From the NCBI GenBank assembly GCA_024398635.1, contig JAKSIV010000013.1:1-58458 (forward strand): a stretch of 58,458 nt of DNA. The letters are read 5' to 3'. The notes below the pieces were generated by a model that searched no databases, was not told where the DNA came from, and was given only the letters and a program-made list of their open reading frames with translations. This stretch comes from Bacteroidaceae bacterium (lineage in GTDB: Bacteria; Bacteroidota; Bacteroidia; Bacteroidales; Bacteroidaceae). Shown here one piece after another: positions 8,885 through 17,252 of the stretch (position 1 is its first letter; each line of letters starts with the position of its first letter). A program made the position numbers and the translations under genes.

Positions 8885-9799
8885 TCAGATACACAACAAA
8901 GCTATTGAGACCGCGGCAAGTACGATACCGACTACTTGGTGCGGTCTCAGTTTTTCATTGAAGGCCAGCCAGCCTACTATTGCTCCTATGGCCACGATTC
9001 CGATGTTGTGGACCGGGAACAGGAACGATGAGTCAATGGTTTTCATTGAGAGCATCAGGGTATAGGTGCAGAAATAGTTCACAAAACCCAGGACTACGCC
9101 TCCAGTGACGTTCTTAAGGAGCAGGGGAGAGCGTTTGCCATCCGGCCCCTTCTTGAAGAACGAGTAGATGCACATAATCATTGCCACAAAGAAGACCGAT
9201 GCCGTTACCAATGATATCTCGCTGTTGATTACCTGCTCGGAGAGGCCGGCAGCGGTGTCGTTTACGGTCACGCGATGCTGCAGGACCTTAAGGTAGGAGT
9301 TGCTGGCTCCGAACGTAAGGAATACGGTAACAGGTGCCAGGATATCCAGCAGAGTATATTTGTGACCGCCTTCGGGCTTATCGGTCCAGATAGTAAGTGT
9401 CATTGCAACCAGTACAAGGCATATAAGCAGCCATTTGGGTTTGGCGCTGCCTTCAATCAGCAGATATGAGACTATGATGGGGATTACCATCGATGCACGG
9501 CTGCATACGGTTGATATGGCCACGCCTACGCGGCGTGTGGATGCCGACAGCATAACCATTCCGGCCATAAAGATGAATCCCAGTATGATCACGTCAACCA
9601 GCCAATCGGCTTTCAAGGGGTTTACAACAGCCTCACCATTCAATGAAAACAGCACTCCCAGAATAAAAGCAGTCAGATAATTGAAGAAGATAGCCTGATT
9701 GGCATCAATGTCTTTACGGTGAAAGATCTTGAATACGATAGAGAACATTGCGGTCAGAACGGTCGCAATGATCAGAAAAATGATTCCTGTAATTGACAT
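8885..9799 (-). CDS. DMT-superfamily (EamA-type) permease
   Basis: 304 residues with about ten hydrophobic helices in two similar halves, the layout of drug/metabolite transporters with EamA domains. The second half has the SFLFPVHNIGIVAIGAIVG-like pattern near residues 255-275. It sits in the inner membrane; the substrate cannot be told from sequence. It lies 12 bases behind the M3 peptidase gene and is probably co-transcribed with it, with AAAGGAAC as ribosome site. It is convergent with the receptor gene with almost no spacer; a link to flavin uptake is possible but has no support beyond adjacency. Confidence 0.85.
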   Translation of the reverse strand: MSITGIIFLIIATVLTAMFSIVFKIFHRKDIDANQAIFFNYLTAFILGVLFSLNGEAVVNPLKADWLVDVIILGFIFMAGMVMLSASTRRVGVAISTVCSRASMVIPIIVSYLLIEGSAKPKWLLICLVLVAMTLTIWTDKPEGGHKYTLLDILAPVTVFLTFGASNSYLKVLQHRVTVNDTAAGLSEQVINSEISLVTASVFFVAMIMCIYSFFKKGPDGKRSPLLLKNVTGGVVLGFVNYFCTYTLMLSMKTIDSSFLFPVHNIGIVAIGAIVGWLAFNEKLRPHQVVGIVLAAVSIALLCI

Positions 9800-9811
9800 A
9801 TTTGTTCCTTT

Positions 9812-11905
9812 TTATTTGATTAATCCACGGTTACGTAACATTGCATCGGTCTTGGGATCGCTGCCACGGAACTGACGGTACAGTTTCATCAGGTCATCGC
9901 TGCCGCCTTTCTCGAGTATGTTCTGACGGTAACGCTTGCCGGTCTCCTTGTTCAGGAGGCCCTCCTCCTGGAAGCACTGGAAAGCATCGCAGTCCAGAAC
10001 CTCGGCCCATAGGTAACTGTAATAGCCTGCACAGTAGTCGTTGTTGAAAATGTGGTTAAAGAATGTGCCGCGGTAACGGTATTCAATCTGCGGTATCATA
10101 CCCAGTTTGGCCGATATCTCATCCTCAAACTTCTGGTCATCAAAGTTGCTGTAATCCTTGAGCATATGATATTCCATATCAAGCAGGGCGGCTCCTACAA
10201 GCTCTACGGTCTCGAATCCGGTATTGAAATGGCCGGCGTTCTGCATCTTCTCAATCAGAATGTCAGGAATTGCCTGGCCGGTCTTGTAGTGGAATGCGTA
10301 CTGCTTTAATATTGAGGGGTCTATGGCCCAGTGCTCCATGATTTGTGAGCACATCTCGACAAAGTCATTCGGTGTGGCAGTACCGCTTACGGTAGGATAG
10401 TGGCACTGTGTGAGCATTCCGTGCAGGGCGTGACCGAACTCATGGAATACGGTGCGTGCATCATCTATGGAGAGCAGGCAGGGAAGGGTGTCAGTAGGCA
10501 GTGAGAAGTTGCATACGTTCACTATCGTGGGACGCTGGCTTTGGCCTGCATAGTTGAATTCATCTGTAAAGTTGGTCATCCAGGCACCCTGACGCTTGGT
10601 GAGGCGTACAAAGCAGTCTGTGTAGAAGTATGCCAGATGGGTGCCGTCGGCATCCAGACACTCCCATGTCTCGACCGACGGGTTGTAAACGGGCAGATTG
10701 TCAACTTTCCTGAACTTGATGCCAAACAGGGTCTCGGCTACCATGAATGAGCCTTTGCGTACGTTGTCCAGACTGAAGTAGGGCATCAGCTGTGACTCGT
10801 CCAGATCATATTTCTGCTTGCGCAGCTTCTCGGCATAATACCACCAGTCCCAAGCCTCCAGCTTGAACTTACCGTCTTCGGCATCGATGATATTCTGCAT
10901 CTCGTCACGCTCACGCTCGGCCTGCGGAAGTGCGTATTTCCATATCTCCATAAGCAGGTCATAGGCCGCCTTCGGGGTCTTGGCCATGCGGTCCTCAAGC
11001 TGATAATCGGCAAATGTCTCATAACCAAGCAGATTGGCCAGTTCCAGACGTAAGGTGAGTATCTCCTTTACGATGGCCTTGTTGTCAAACTCGTTATTGT
11101 TGTTGCCGCGGCTGTAGTATGCCTTGTACATCTGCTCGCGCAGGCTGCGGTCCTTACATGTCTGCAGGAACGGTATCCAGCAGGGTTTCTGTACGTTGAA
11201 TGCCCAGCCCTGCAGACCTTTTTCCTTTGCTCTGGCGGCGGCAGCCTCCAACTGGTCCTGGCTGAGTCCTTCAAGACGCTTTATGTCAGTTACGTTCAGA
11301 ACGTAGGCATTGCTCTCGTCAAGATTGTTCTTGGCAAACTTGATGCGGAGTTCGCCCATGCGGTTCTGAATCTCTACGAAACGGGCCTTAGCCTTGTCAT
11401 CCAGCAGGGCACCTCCCTTTACAAAACGGCGGTAGTATTTCTCCAATACCTTGATCTGCTCTGTGGTAAGGGCTCCATTGTCTTTGCTGTCATATAACTG
11501 CTTGATTCTTTTAAAGATAACCCCATTCATATAAAGATAGGAGTCAGCCTCGGTCTGCATGGGGATGACCTTCTCCTCGGTCTCTTTCATCAGGTCATCG
11601 GCATCGGTCTCCATCAGGTTGAAGAATACGGAGCTAACCTTGTTTAGCAACCGGCCGCTTGACTCAAGTGCCTCAATGGTGTTCTCAAAAGTGGGAGCGT
11701 CAGGACAGGCTGCCACGGCGTCAATATCGGCCTTGAACTGACGGAAACCCTCCTCAAAGGCGGGCAGATAATCAGTGGACTGTATCTTGTCAAACTCTAC
11801 TGCGCCATACGGCAACTTACTCTCCTCAAAGAACGGATTGTTCCTGTTTTCACTGCACGACATAAATATAACCGCTGCTGCGGCAATTGTAAATATTTTG
11901 TTCAT
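9812..11905 (-). CDS. M3-family metallopeptidase lipoprotein (peptidyl-dipeptidase Dcp type)
   Basis: 697 residues from the ATG at 11905. The earlier in-frame start (11935) is rejected because it lies upstream of the predicted transcription start. Cys17 behind a hydrophobic run (FMSC) marks it as a lipoprotein. The zinc motif HEFGH is at about 488-492 within FHEFGHALHG, with the further M3 Glu in the GFETVE helix. Members cleave dipeptides from peptide C-termini; here it probably acts in the periplasm on peptides for uptake. The DMT permease gene follows after 12 bases. Confidence 0.93.
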   Translation of the reverse strand: MNKIFTIAAAAVIFMSCSENRNNPFFEESKLPYGAVEFDKIQSTDYLPAFEEGFRQFKADIDAVAACPDAPTFENTIEALESSGRLLNKVSSVFFNLMETDADDLMKETEEKVIPMQTEADSYLYMNGVIFKRIKQLYDSKDNGALTTEQIKVLEKYYRRFVKGGALLDDKAKARFVEIQNRMGELRIKFAKNNLDESNAYVLNVTDIKRLEGLSQDQLEAAAARAKEKGLQGWAFNVQKPCWIPFLQTCKDRSLREQMYKAYYSRGNNNNEFDNKAIVKEILTLRLELANLLGYETFADYQLEDRMAKTPKAAYDLLMEIWKYALPQAERERDEMQNIIDAEDGKFKLEAWDWWYYAEKLRKQKYDLDESQLMPYFSLDNVRKGSFMVAETLFGIKFRKVDNLPVYNPSVETWECLDADGTHLAYFYTDCFVRLTKRQGAWMTNFTDEFNYAGQSQRPTIVNVCNFSLPTDTLPCLLSIDDARTVFHEFGHALHGMLTQCHYPTVSGTATPNDFVEMCSQIMEHWAIDPSILKQYAFHYKTGQAIPDILIEKMQNAGHFNTGFETVELVGAALLDMEYHMLKDYSNFDDQKFEDEISAKLGMIPQIEYRYRGTFFNHIFNNDYCAGYYSYLWAEVLDCDAFQCFQEEGLLNKETGKRYRQNILEKGGSDDLMKLYRQFRGSDPKTDAMLRNRGLIK

Positions 11906-11923
11906 ATTAGTACCTTTTGATTG

Positions 11924-11931
11924 CAAAAGTA
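11924..11931 (-). promoter_or_regulatory. Promoter -7 box for the M3 peptidase gene
   Basis: On the minus strand this reads TACTTTTG, a perfect TAnnTTTG. It lies 18 bases before the chosen ATG, leaving a leader of about 12 bases, and it supports the start at 11905. Confidence 0.65.
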
Positions 11932-11952
11932 ACATCTTTGCGCGATTTGCAC

Positions 11953-11960
11953 TACCTTTG
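11953..11960 (+). promoter_or_regulatory. Promoter -7 box for the leader-pncA-pncB unit
   Basis: TACCTTTG matches TAnnTTTG fully. It is divergent from, and about 20 bases away from, the M3 peptidase box. The first ATG downstream (11988) opens the lipopeptide leader. Confidence 0.65.
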
Positions 11961-11987
11961 CAGTCTCAAATGTATTGTTATTTGTTA

Positions 11988-12071
11988 ATGAAAGTATTTA
12001 AGCTTTTTGCTGCAGCAGTTGCAGTAATGGCAATGGTTGCCTGCACAGGTAACAAAAAGAGACAGCTATGA
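11988..12071 (+). CDS. 27-residue lipoprotein-like leader peptide upstream of pncA
   Basis: The first ATG after the promoter encodes a complete lipoprotein signal: basic start (MKVFK), hydrophobic core, lipobox VAC with Cys19, then only eight residues (TGNKKRQL) before the stop. Its TGA overlaps the pncA ATG (ATGA), so the two are coupled. The pncA frame is -1 relative to this frame and opens at 12053, right after an in-frame TAA. The slippery-looking C AAA AAG (12053-12059) lies exactly there, so a -1 shift would join the lipid anchor to PncA. It could also be an entericidin-like lipopeptide, or a remnant of a once-fused signal. Confidence 0.6.
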   Translation: MKVFKLFAAAVAVMAMVACTGNKKRQL

Positions 12072-12625
12072 CAAACCGTGAACCCGCAAACATTATGGTA
12101 GTGGTTGACCTCCAGAAGGATTTCATTGACGGAAACCTTCCTGCAACCGACGGTACCCGCGTTGTTGAGCCCATCAAGTCCAAGCTCACCGCATTTGACA
12201 GAGTCTATTTCACACTTGACTGGCACCCCTGGAACCACTGCTCATTCAAGGCCAACGGCGGTATCTGGCCGCAGCACTGCGTACGCTATACCGTTGGTGC
12301 AGCACTTCCTGACGGTATCCTGGATAACCTGAACATTGACAATGTACGTTTTCTTCCCAAGGGCCAGGCTCAGGACAAGGAGGAGTACGGTCAGTTTGAG
12401 AATACCAAGGGTAATGATCAGGACCTTTTTGTAAAGGGTGACAAGGTTGTAGTATGCGGTATCGCTGCCGAGTACTGCGTCCTGGAGACCTTGAAGAATC
12501 TGGTTCGTCTGAGCAAGGAGGTAGGTTTTGAACTCTCTGTTTACCTGGAGGGCGTAGCATCAATCGAGAGCAACGAGCCTCTGGTGACCTACATGAACGA
12601 GAACAATATAAAGATTTATAAATAA
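12068..12625 (+). CDS. pncA: Nicotinamidase (isochorismatase-like hydrolase)
   Basis: 185 residues. The catalytic triad is visible: Asp14 in VVDLQKDF, Lys near 98 in FLPKGQ and Cys137 in GIAAEYCV; the DWHPWNHCSF metal-binding segment is also present. The enzyme deaminates nicotinamide to nicotinate in the NAD salvage route. It overlaps the leader peptide stop by four bases (ATGA) and is followed after 7 bases by pncB, the next enzyme of the pathway. If the leader is joined by frameshift, a share of the enzyme would be membrane-anchored (speculative). Confidence 0.95.
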   Translation: MTNREPANIMVVVDLQKDFIDGNLPATDGTRVVEPIKSKLTAFDRVYFTLDWHPWNHCSFKANGGIWPQHCVRYTVGAALPDGILDNLNIDNVRFLPKGQAQDKEEYGQFENTKGNDQDLFVKGDKVVVCGIAAEYCVLETLKNLVRLSKEVGFELSVYLEGVASIESNEPLVTYMNENNIKIYK

Positions 12626-12632
12626 GGATTTT

Positions 12633-13829
12633 ATGGAGAGCACTATTGTAAGAAGTGTGCTGGAGAATGACCTCTACAAATTCTCCATGTCATACTATTA
12701 CCAGCGGACCACTCCCGAGGGTATAGGCACATTCAGTTTCAATGACCGCAACGGCATGAAGTTCACGCCGGAGTTTGTGGACCTGTTGCGCAAGGAGTTC
12801 AAGAAACTGGAGACGCTGGCCCTGACCGATGAGGAGTTCAAATGGTGCCTCTCCAATATCTATTTCATACCTCAGTGCTATTTTGAGTGGCTCAAAGGCT
12901 TCAGGTTCAATGCCGATATAATCGACATATCGCTTGATGAGGAGGGCCACCTGCACATTGAGGCAAAAGACCTTATCTACAAGGTCACTCTGTATGAAAT
13001 CCCAATTCTGAGTACGGTATCGGAGGTATATTACAAGATATATGAGAAAACCGAGCCGGACTGGTCATACATAGACAGCCATCTGGAAAAGAAGGTTGCA
13101 ATATCAAACGAGAACAAGCTCAAGTTTGCAAACTTTGGTATGCGCCGCCGCTACTCACGTGAGGTTGAGGATCACGTAACCGAGTATCTGACACGCCACG
13201 CCAAGTATTTCATCGGCTCATCGACCGTATATTTCGCAATGAAATACCAGTCAATCCGTCCGGACCTGAAGCCTATTGGCACAATGGCGCACGAGCTTAT
13301 GATGGCTACGGCTGCATTCATGGGCCCCAAGGAGGCAAACTATTATGTTATGCGCAACTGGGCTCAGATATTCGGCGGCAACATGGGTACCATGCTGCCT
13401 GACTGCTTCACCACGCGCGTGTTCCTGCGCAATTTCTCGCTCGATATGGCCAAACTGTATGACGGCGTACGTCACGACAGCGGCGATCCGTTTGAGTTCG
13501 GCGACAAGATCATAGCCAAATACGAGTCATACCACATAGACCCCATGACAAAGTCAATCGTATTCAGTGACGCCCTTGACTTTGACCGTGCCCTGGCCAT
13601 CCAGAAGTACTTTGAGGGTAGAATAAAGGTATCATTCGGCATCGGCACCAACCTCACTAACGATGTAGGCACAGTAGATCCGTTAAACATCGTAATGAAA
13701 CTCAAGACCTTCCAGGTCAATCCCCGCCAGCACGTCTATCGCTGCGTGAAACTGTCCGATACCCCGGGCAAGGAGCTGGGCGATCCCGATGAGGTACATT
13801 CTTATAAAGTGATATTGGGCTTGATTTAG
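12633..13829 (+). CDS. pncB: Nicotinate phosphoribosyltransferase
   Basis: 398 residues, the usual length. The N-terminus (DLYKFSMSYYY) and the RHDSGDPFEFGDK segment near 280 are typical; the His in GTMAHE (about 219) matches the phosphorylated histidine of the family. It converts nicotinate and PRPP to nicotinate mononucleotide, with ATP hydrolysis, and so completes the first two salvage steps with pncA just upstream. No strong terminator follows; a hairpin without a T-run lies at 13871-13896. Confidence 0.97.
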   Translation: MESTIVRSVLENDLYKFSMSYYYQRTTPEGIGTFSFNDRNGMKFTPEFVDLLRKEFKKLETLALTDEEFKWCLSNIYFIPQCYFEWLKGFRFNADIIDISLDEEGHLHIEAKDLIYKVTLYEIPILSTVSEVYYKIYEKTEPDWSYIDSHLEKKVAISNENKLKFANFGMRRRYSREVEDHVTEYLTRHAKYFIGSSTVYFAMKYQSIRPDLKPIGTMAHELMMATAAFMGPKEANYYVMRNWAQIFGGNMGTMLPDCFTTRVFLRNFSLDMAKLYDGVRHDSGDPFEFGDKIIAKYESYHIDPMTKSIVFSDALDFDRALAIQKYFEGRIKVSFGIGTNLTNDVGTVDPLNIVMKLKTFQVNPRQHVYRCVKLSDTPGKELGDPDEVHSYKVILGLI

Positions 13830-13870
13830 CCTGAGAGGAATACTCGCTGCTTCGCATCGCTCGAAGTTTG

Positions 13871-13896
13871 CGCTTTGTGGCCTTCGGCCTAAAGCG
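13871..13896. other. Hairpin in the pncB-nif3 spacer
   Basis: CGCTTT and AAAGCG enclose GGCC-TTC-GGCC, giving a ten-pair stem with a small internal loop. No T-run follows on either strand, so it is not a standard terminator. It could stabilise the pncB mRNA 3' end. The rest of 13830-13980 shows no gene. Confidence 0.5.
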
Positions 13897-13980
13897 TCAG
13901 GATGGATTCCTATCCGCGTATCAGAAACAACCTTATTTTTACTACTGGATGGAATCCTTTTCATTTTGGAAAAATTGTAT

Positions 13981-13988
13981 TACCTTTG
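13981..13988 (+). promoter_or_regulatory. Promoter -7 box for the Nif3-family gene
   Basis: TACCTTTG, a perfect TAnnTTTG, 23 bases before the ATG at 14011. A TTTG lies at 13965-13968, closer than the normal -33 spacing. Confidence 0.6.
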
Positions 13989-14010
13989 CAGCACACTTTA
14001 AGGAAAGGTG

Positions 14011-14787
14011 ATGAAAATCAGGGAGGTAATTGATGCCCTTGAGAGTTTCGCGCCTCTGCCACTGCAGGATGATTACGATAATTCAGGCTTGCAGGTTGGA
14101 ACTACAGAGACCGAAGTTTCAGGGGTTTTATTGTGTCTGGACGTGACCCGTCAGGTTGTTGACGAGGCCATCAACAACGGATGCAATATAATCATTTCAC
14201 ATCATCCGCTGCTTTTCCGTCCGCTAAAACGTCTTACCGATGACAGCATCGGTAGCATCGTGATGAGCGCCGTACGCGTGGGAATAACGATCTACGCAAG
14301 CCACACCAATCTGGACAACGCTTACAAGGGTGTTAACATGCGCATCGCAAACGTTCTGGGACTGACCGATGTCAAACCGCTTGATGAGCAGCCCGACGGC
14401 AACGGCGCCGGTATTATCGGCCGATTCCCTAAATCGATGACCGAGAAGCAGCTGCTGGCTCTTGTCAAGGAGAGATTCGGTGTAACATGCATCAGACATA
14501 ACGGAGAGTTAGGCAGACCGATCAAGCGTATGGCTGTATGCGGAGGCGCAGGCGCGTTCCTGACCGATAAAGCGGTCGAGCAGGGGGCCGATGCATTCAT
14601 GACCGGCGAGATAGGGTATCACCGTTTCTTTGGATATGACGGCACCATCAAGCTGATTGAGGCCGGACATTTTGAGAGCGAGCAGTTCACGGTGGACCTG
14701 ATTGCCGATATCCTGAAGGAGTCATTCCCTGAGCTGAGAGTGCTTAAGACTACAAGCAAGACGAATCCGATAAATTATTACATATAA
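14011..14787 (+). CDS. Nif3-like dinuclear metal-centre protein
   Basis: 258 residues from ATG 14011; a GTG one codon earlier (14008) is possible but the ATG sits better behind AAGGAAAGG. The start (PLPLQDDYDNSGLQVG), the HHP motif in IISHHPLLF near 65-70 and the C-terminal GHFESEQF are the metal-ligand blocks of the Nif3/YbgI family. The family forms toroidal hexamers with two metals per subunit; a role in GTP cyclohydrolase-like or metal-handling reactions has been proposed, but the true function is unsettled. Two bases separate it from the zinc-ribbon gene, a pairing that suggests a joint role. Confidence 0.92.
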   Translation: MKIREVIDALESFAPLPLQDDYDNSGLQVGTTETEVSGVLLCLDVTRQVVDEAINNGCNIIISHHPLLFRPLKRLTDDSIGSIVMSAVRVGITIYASHTNLDNAYKGVNMRIANVLGLTDVKPLDEQPDGNGAGIIGRFPKSMTEKQLLALVKERFGVTCIRHNGELGRPIKRMAVCGGAGAFLTDKAVEQGADAFMTGEIGYHRFFGYDGTIKLIEAGHFESEQFTVDLIADILKESFPELRVLKTTSKTNPINYYI

Positions 14788-14789
14788 CT

Positions 14790-15620
14790 ATGGCAACAAA
14801 AGACATTAAGAAAGACCCCAGCGAGTACTCTGTAGAGGAGAAACTCCAGTCACTGTATCAGCTTCAGACCATGCTGACCGAGATTGACAAGATCAAGACT
14901 CTGCGCGGCGAGCTGCCTCTTGAGGTTCAGGACCTCGAGGATGAGATTGCCGGTCTGACCACACGTATCGAGAAGGCTAGCTCGGATGTTGTTGAAATGA
15001 GCAAGGGCGTTACTGAGAACAAGAATACCATTGAGGTATCAAAGGCTCAGATTGCCAAGTATCAGGAGCAGCAGGATCACGTCAGCAATAACCGTGAGTT
15101 TGACTCTCTGAACAAGGAGATTGAGTTCAAGAACCTTGAGGTTGAACTGGCCGAGAAGCGTATACGTGAGTTTACAAACGCCATTAACGCCAAGAAGGAG
15201 GAGATTGAGACCAACCGTGCTATCGTTGCAGAGAAGCAGCAGGATCTGGAGGTCAAGAAGTCAGAGTTGCAGGAGATCATTGAGGAGAACCGTCAGGAGG
15301 AGGAGCGTCTGCGCGAGAAATGCAAGAACCTTGAGCTCAACATCGAGCCCCGTCTGCTCCAGTCATTCAAGCGTATCCGTAACAACACACGCAACGGTCT
15401 GGGTATCGTTTATGTACAGCGTGAGTCATGCGGCGGTTGCTTCAACAAGATTCCGCCTCAGCGTCAGCTGGATATCCGCATGCGCAAGAAAATCATCGTT
15501 TGCGAGTACTGCGGACGTATCATGATTGATCCCGAGCTGGCAGGCGTAAAGGAGGAGTCTAAGCAGACTGAGGCACCCAAACGCCGCACCCGCAAGGCTG
15601 CAGCTGCCGACGAGGATTGA
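14790..15620 (+). CDS. Coiled-coil protein with C4 zinc ribbon
   Basis: 276 residues. About 10-195 is a long coiled coil rich in Glu, Lys and Leu heptads. A C4 zinc ribbon follows with Cys214/Cys217 (CGGC) and Cys238/Cys241 (CEYC), as in the PF02591 family. The tail is basic (KRRTRKAAAA). Such proteins are proposed to bind nucleic acid. It lies two bases after the nif3 gene, so it is co-translated, and meets the minus-strand nuclease gene tail to tail with one base between the stops. Confidence 0.88.
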   Translation: MATKDIKKDPSEYSVEEKLQSLYQLQTMLTEIDKIKTLRGELPLEVQDLEDEIAGLTTRIEKASSDVVEMSKGVTENKNTIEVSKAQIAKYQEQQDHVSNNREFDSLNKEIEFKNLEVELAEKRIREFTNAINAKKEEIETNRAIVAEKQQDLEVKKSELQEIIEENRQEEERLREKCKNLELNIEPRLLQSFKRIRNNTRNGLGIVYVQRESCGGCFNKIPPQRQLDIRMRKKIIVCEYCGRIMIDPELAGVKEESKQTEAPKRRTRKAAAADED

Positions 15621-15621
15621 T

Positions 15622-16074
15622 TTATAAATCAGAATAATTGGGGATATCCTGCAGGAATGAAAACTTTCCTGTGGGATATTCCATTTTTATGCAGTAGTGC
15701 TTTAGTCCGTTTGAGACTATGAGGTAGTCCACGTGAAGGACCAGGTTGTAGTGTGCTATCTGGTTGAATACCTTCTGTGAGATAGCGACAGTGGGGCGTT
15801 TGTATTCAACTATTACCTTAGGCGTGCCGGCTTTGTCGTAGACTACAGAGTCGCAGCGGCGGGACATTGAGTTGAGCTCTATGGCCTGCTCGTTGGCTAT
15901 GTGGGACAGGGGATATCCTTTATAATTGATAAGATATGATACGAATGCCTGACGGACCTGTTCCTCGGGCGTGAGGGGCGTCCAGAGCTTGCGAACGGGG
16001 TCCCAAACCATGGTTTTTCCTGCCTGTTCGGATATTTTCGGCTCAAAAGGCGGCAAATTCAAATTATCAATCAT
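15622..16074 (-). CDS. Solo HsdR N-terminal-like PD-(D/E)XK nuclease domain protein
   Basis: 150 residues. The whole protein corresponds to the type I restriction R-subunit N-terminal domain (HSDR_N_2), including the catalytic pattern D (RRCDSVVYD, near 75) then VEYKRP (ExK near 90). There is no helicase part and no hsdM or hsdS gene, so it is not a restriction system. It is divergent from holA, and holA's promoter box begins at its first codon. Small proteins of this type are widespread in Bacteroidetes; function is unknown, possibly DNA repair or processing. Confidence 0.8.
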   Translation of the reverse strand: MIDNLNLPPFEPKISEQAGKTMVWDPVRKLWTPLTPEEQVRQAFVSYLINYKGYPLSHIANEQAIELNSMSRRCDSVVYDKAGTPKVIVEYKRPTVAISQKVFNQIAHYNLVLHVDYLIVSNGLKHYCIKMEYPTGKFSFLQDIPNYSDL

Positions 16075-16081
16075 ATCTTTG
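16074..16081 (+). promoter_or_regulatory. Promoter -7 box for holA
   Basis: TATCTTTG, a perfect TAnnTTTG. Its first base is the first base of the start codon of the divergent nuclease gene, so transcription of the two genes could interfere. Confidence 0.6.
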
Positions 16082-16142
16082 TAATCAGCAGTTTATGAAT
16101 GACTGCGCTATCTGACAGCGAAATTACTAATAAGGATTTGAA

Positions 16143-17189
16143 ATGGCAACATCAGGAACCGCATACCGTCAGGTTCTTAAGGAACTTGAGAAGGGTAAAT
16201 ACCAGCCGGTATATTATCTGATGGGGGACGAACCGTTCTTTATCGACTCAATATCGGACTATATAAGGGAACATGCGCTCCCCGAGGAGGCCAGAGACTT
16301 CAACCAGTTGGTTCTTTACGGTAATGAGACCACTATGAATGAAGTCATTCAGCGCGCCAGAGCATATCCTATGGGTTCAGACCGACAGGTAATCATTGTA
16401 AAAGAGGCACAGCATCTGATAAAACGTGATTCTGAGTCAGGTGGAAGTGCATCGGACATACTGGGAGCATATCTGCAGCAGCCGCAACCCAGCACAATAT
16501 TGGTGTTCTGTCACAAGAACGGCTCGTTGGACAGGCGTAAGAAGATTGTGGCTGTGATTGAGAAGGCCGGGGTGCTGTTTGAATCCAAGAAGGTCAGGGA
16601 TGAGGATTTGCCTCAGTTTGTAGAGGAATTCCTGAACGAACATGGGCTCAAGATGTCTCCAAAGGGCATTTCAATGATGAGTGAATTTGTCGGTGCCGAT
16701 CTTTGCCGTATGAACGGAGAGCTTGAAAAGCTGCTCACAGCACTTCCGGAAGACGTTAAGGAGATTACTCCGGAATTCATTGAGGAGCATGTAGGCGTAA
16801 GCAAGGACTATAATATATTTGAATTCCGCGATGCTCTCATAAACAAGAATATCCAGAAAGCCAATAAGATTGCTGCGTACTATGAGAGTAATCCCAAGAC
16901 ATACCCGATGCAGCTTATTACGGCTGCCATTTTCCCGTATTTCTCCAATCTGATGCTCGCATTCTATTCTCCTGACAAGACGGATAGGGGATTAGCCGAT
17001 CAACTGGACCTGAAGAGTACCTGGGGCGTCAGGGACTACACTACCGGCATGCGCAACTATACTGCTACACAGACAATGCAGATAATTAGTGCAATCCGCA
17101 GGTATGATGCAAAGTCCAAAGGTGTGGATGCAACGGCCAATACAGGGGAGGGGTTGTTGAAGGAGTTGCTATATCTGATACTACACTAA
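16143..17189 (+). CDS. holA: DNA polymerase III subunit delta
   Basis: 348 residues, the usual size. The N-terminus (YYLMGDEPFFIDSISDYI) is the typical degenerate AAA+ start of clamp-loader delta, and the C-terminal helical domain ends in GEGLLKELLYLIL. It opens the beta clamp as part of the clamp loader. It is probably monocistronic: it has its own promoter box and a terminator just behind. Confidence 0.93.
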   Translation: MATSGTAYRQVLKELEKGKYQPVYYLMGDEPFFIDSISDYIREHALPEEARDFNQLVLYGNETTMNEVIQRARAYPMGSDRQVIIVKEAQHLIKRDSESGGSASDILGAYLQQPQPSTILVFCHKNGSLDRRKKIVAVIEKAGVLFESKKVRDEDLPQFVEEFLNEHGLKMSPKGISMMSEFVGADLCRMNGELEKLLTALPEDVKEITPEFIEEHVGVSKDYNIFEFRDALINKNIQKANKIAAYYESNPKTYPMQLITAAIFPYFSNLMLAFYSPDKTDRGLADQLDLKSTWGVRDYTTGMRNYTATQTMQIISAIRRYDAKSKGVDATANTGEGLLKELLYLILH

Positions 17190-17222
17190 GAAAGATAATA
17201 GTTAAGAATAACAAGCATATTG

Positions 17223-17252
17223 AAGGTCATCCAAAAGATGGCCTTTAGTTTT
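17223..17252 (+). terminator. Intrinsic terminator of holA
   Basis: AAGGTCATC (17223-17231) pairs with GATGGCCTT (17237-17245), one G-U pair, followed by TAGTTTTTATT. Confidence 0.8.

Noticed and set aside
8883..9799. DMT permease as the riboflavin inner-membrane partner of the TonB receptor
   Set aside because: It is on the opposite strand, in an operon with the M3 peptidase, and has no riboswitch of its own; adjacency alone is not enough.
11906..11935. Ten extra N-terminal residues of the M3 peptidase
   Set aside because: They overlap the predicted -7 promoter box; the lipoprotein signal starts at 11905.
15622..16074. Part of a type I restriction-modification system
   Set aside because: No hsdM, hsdS or helicase part is near; the domain stands alone.
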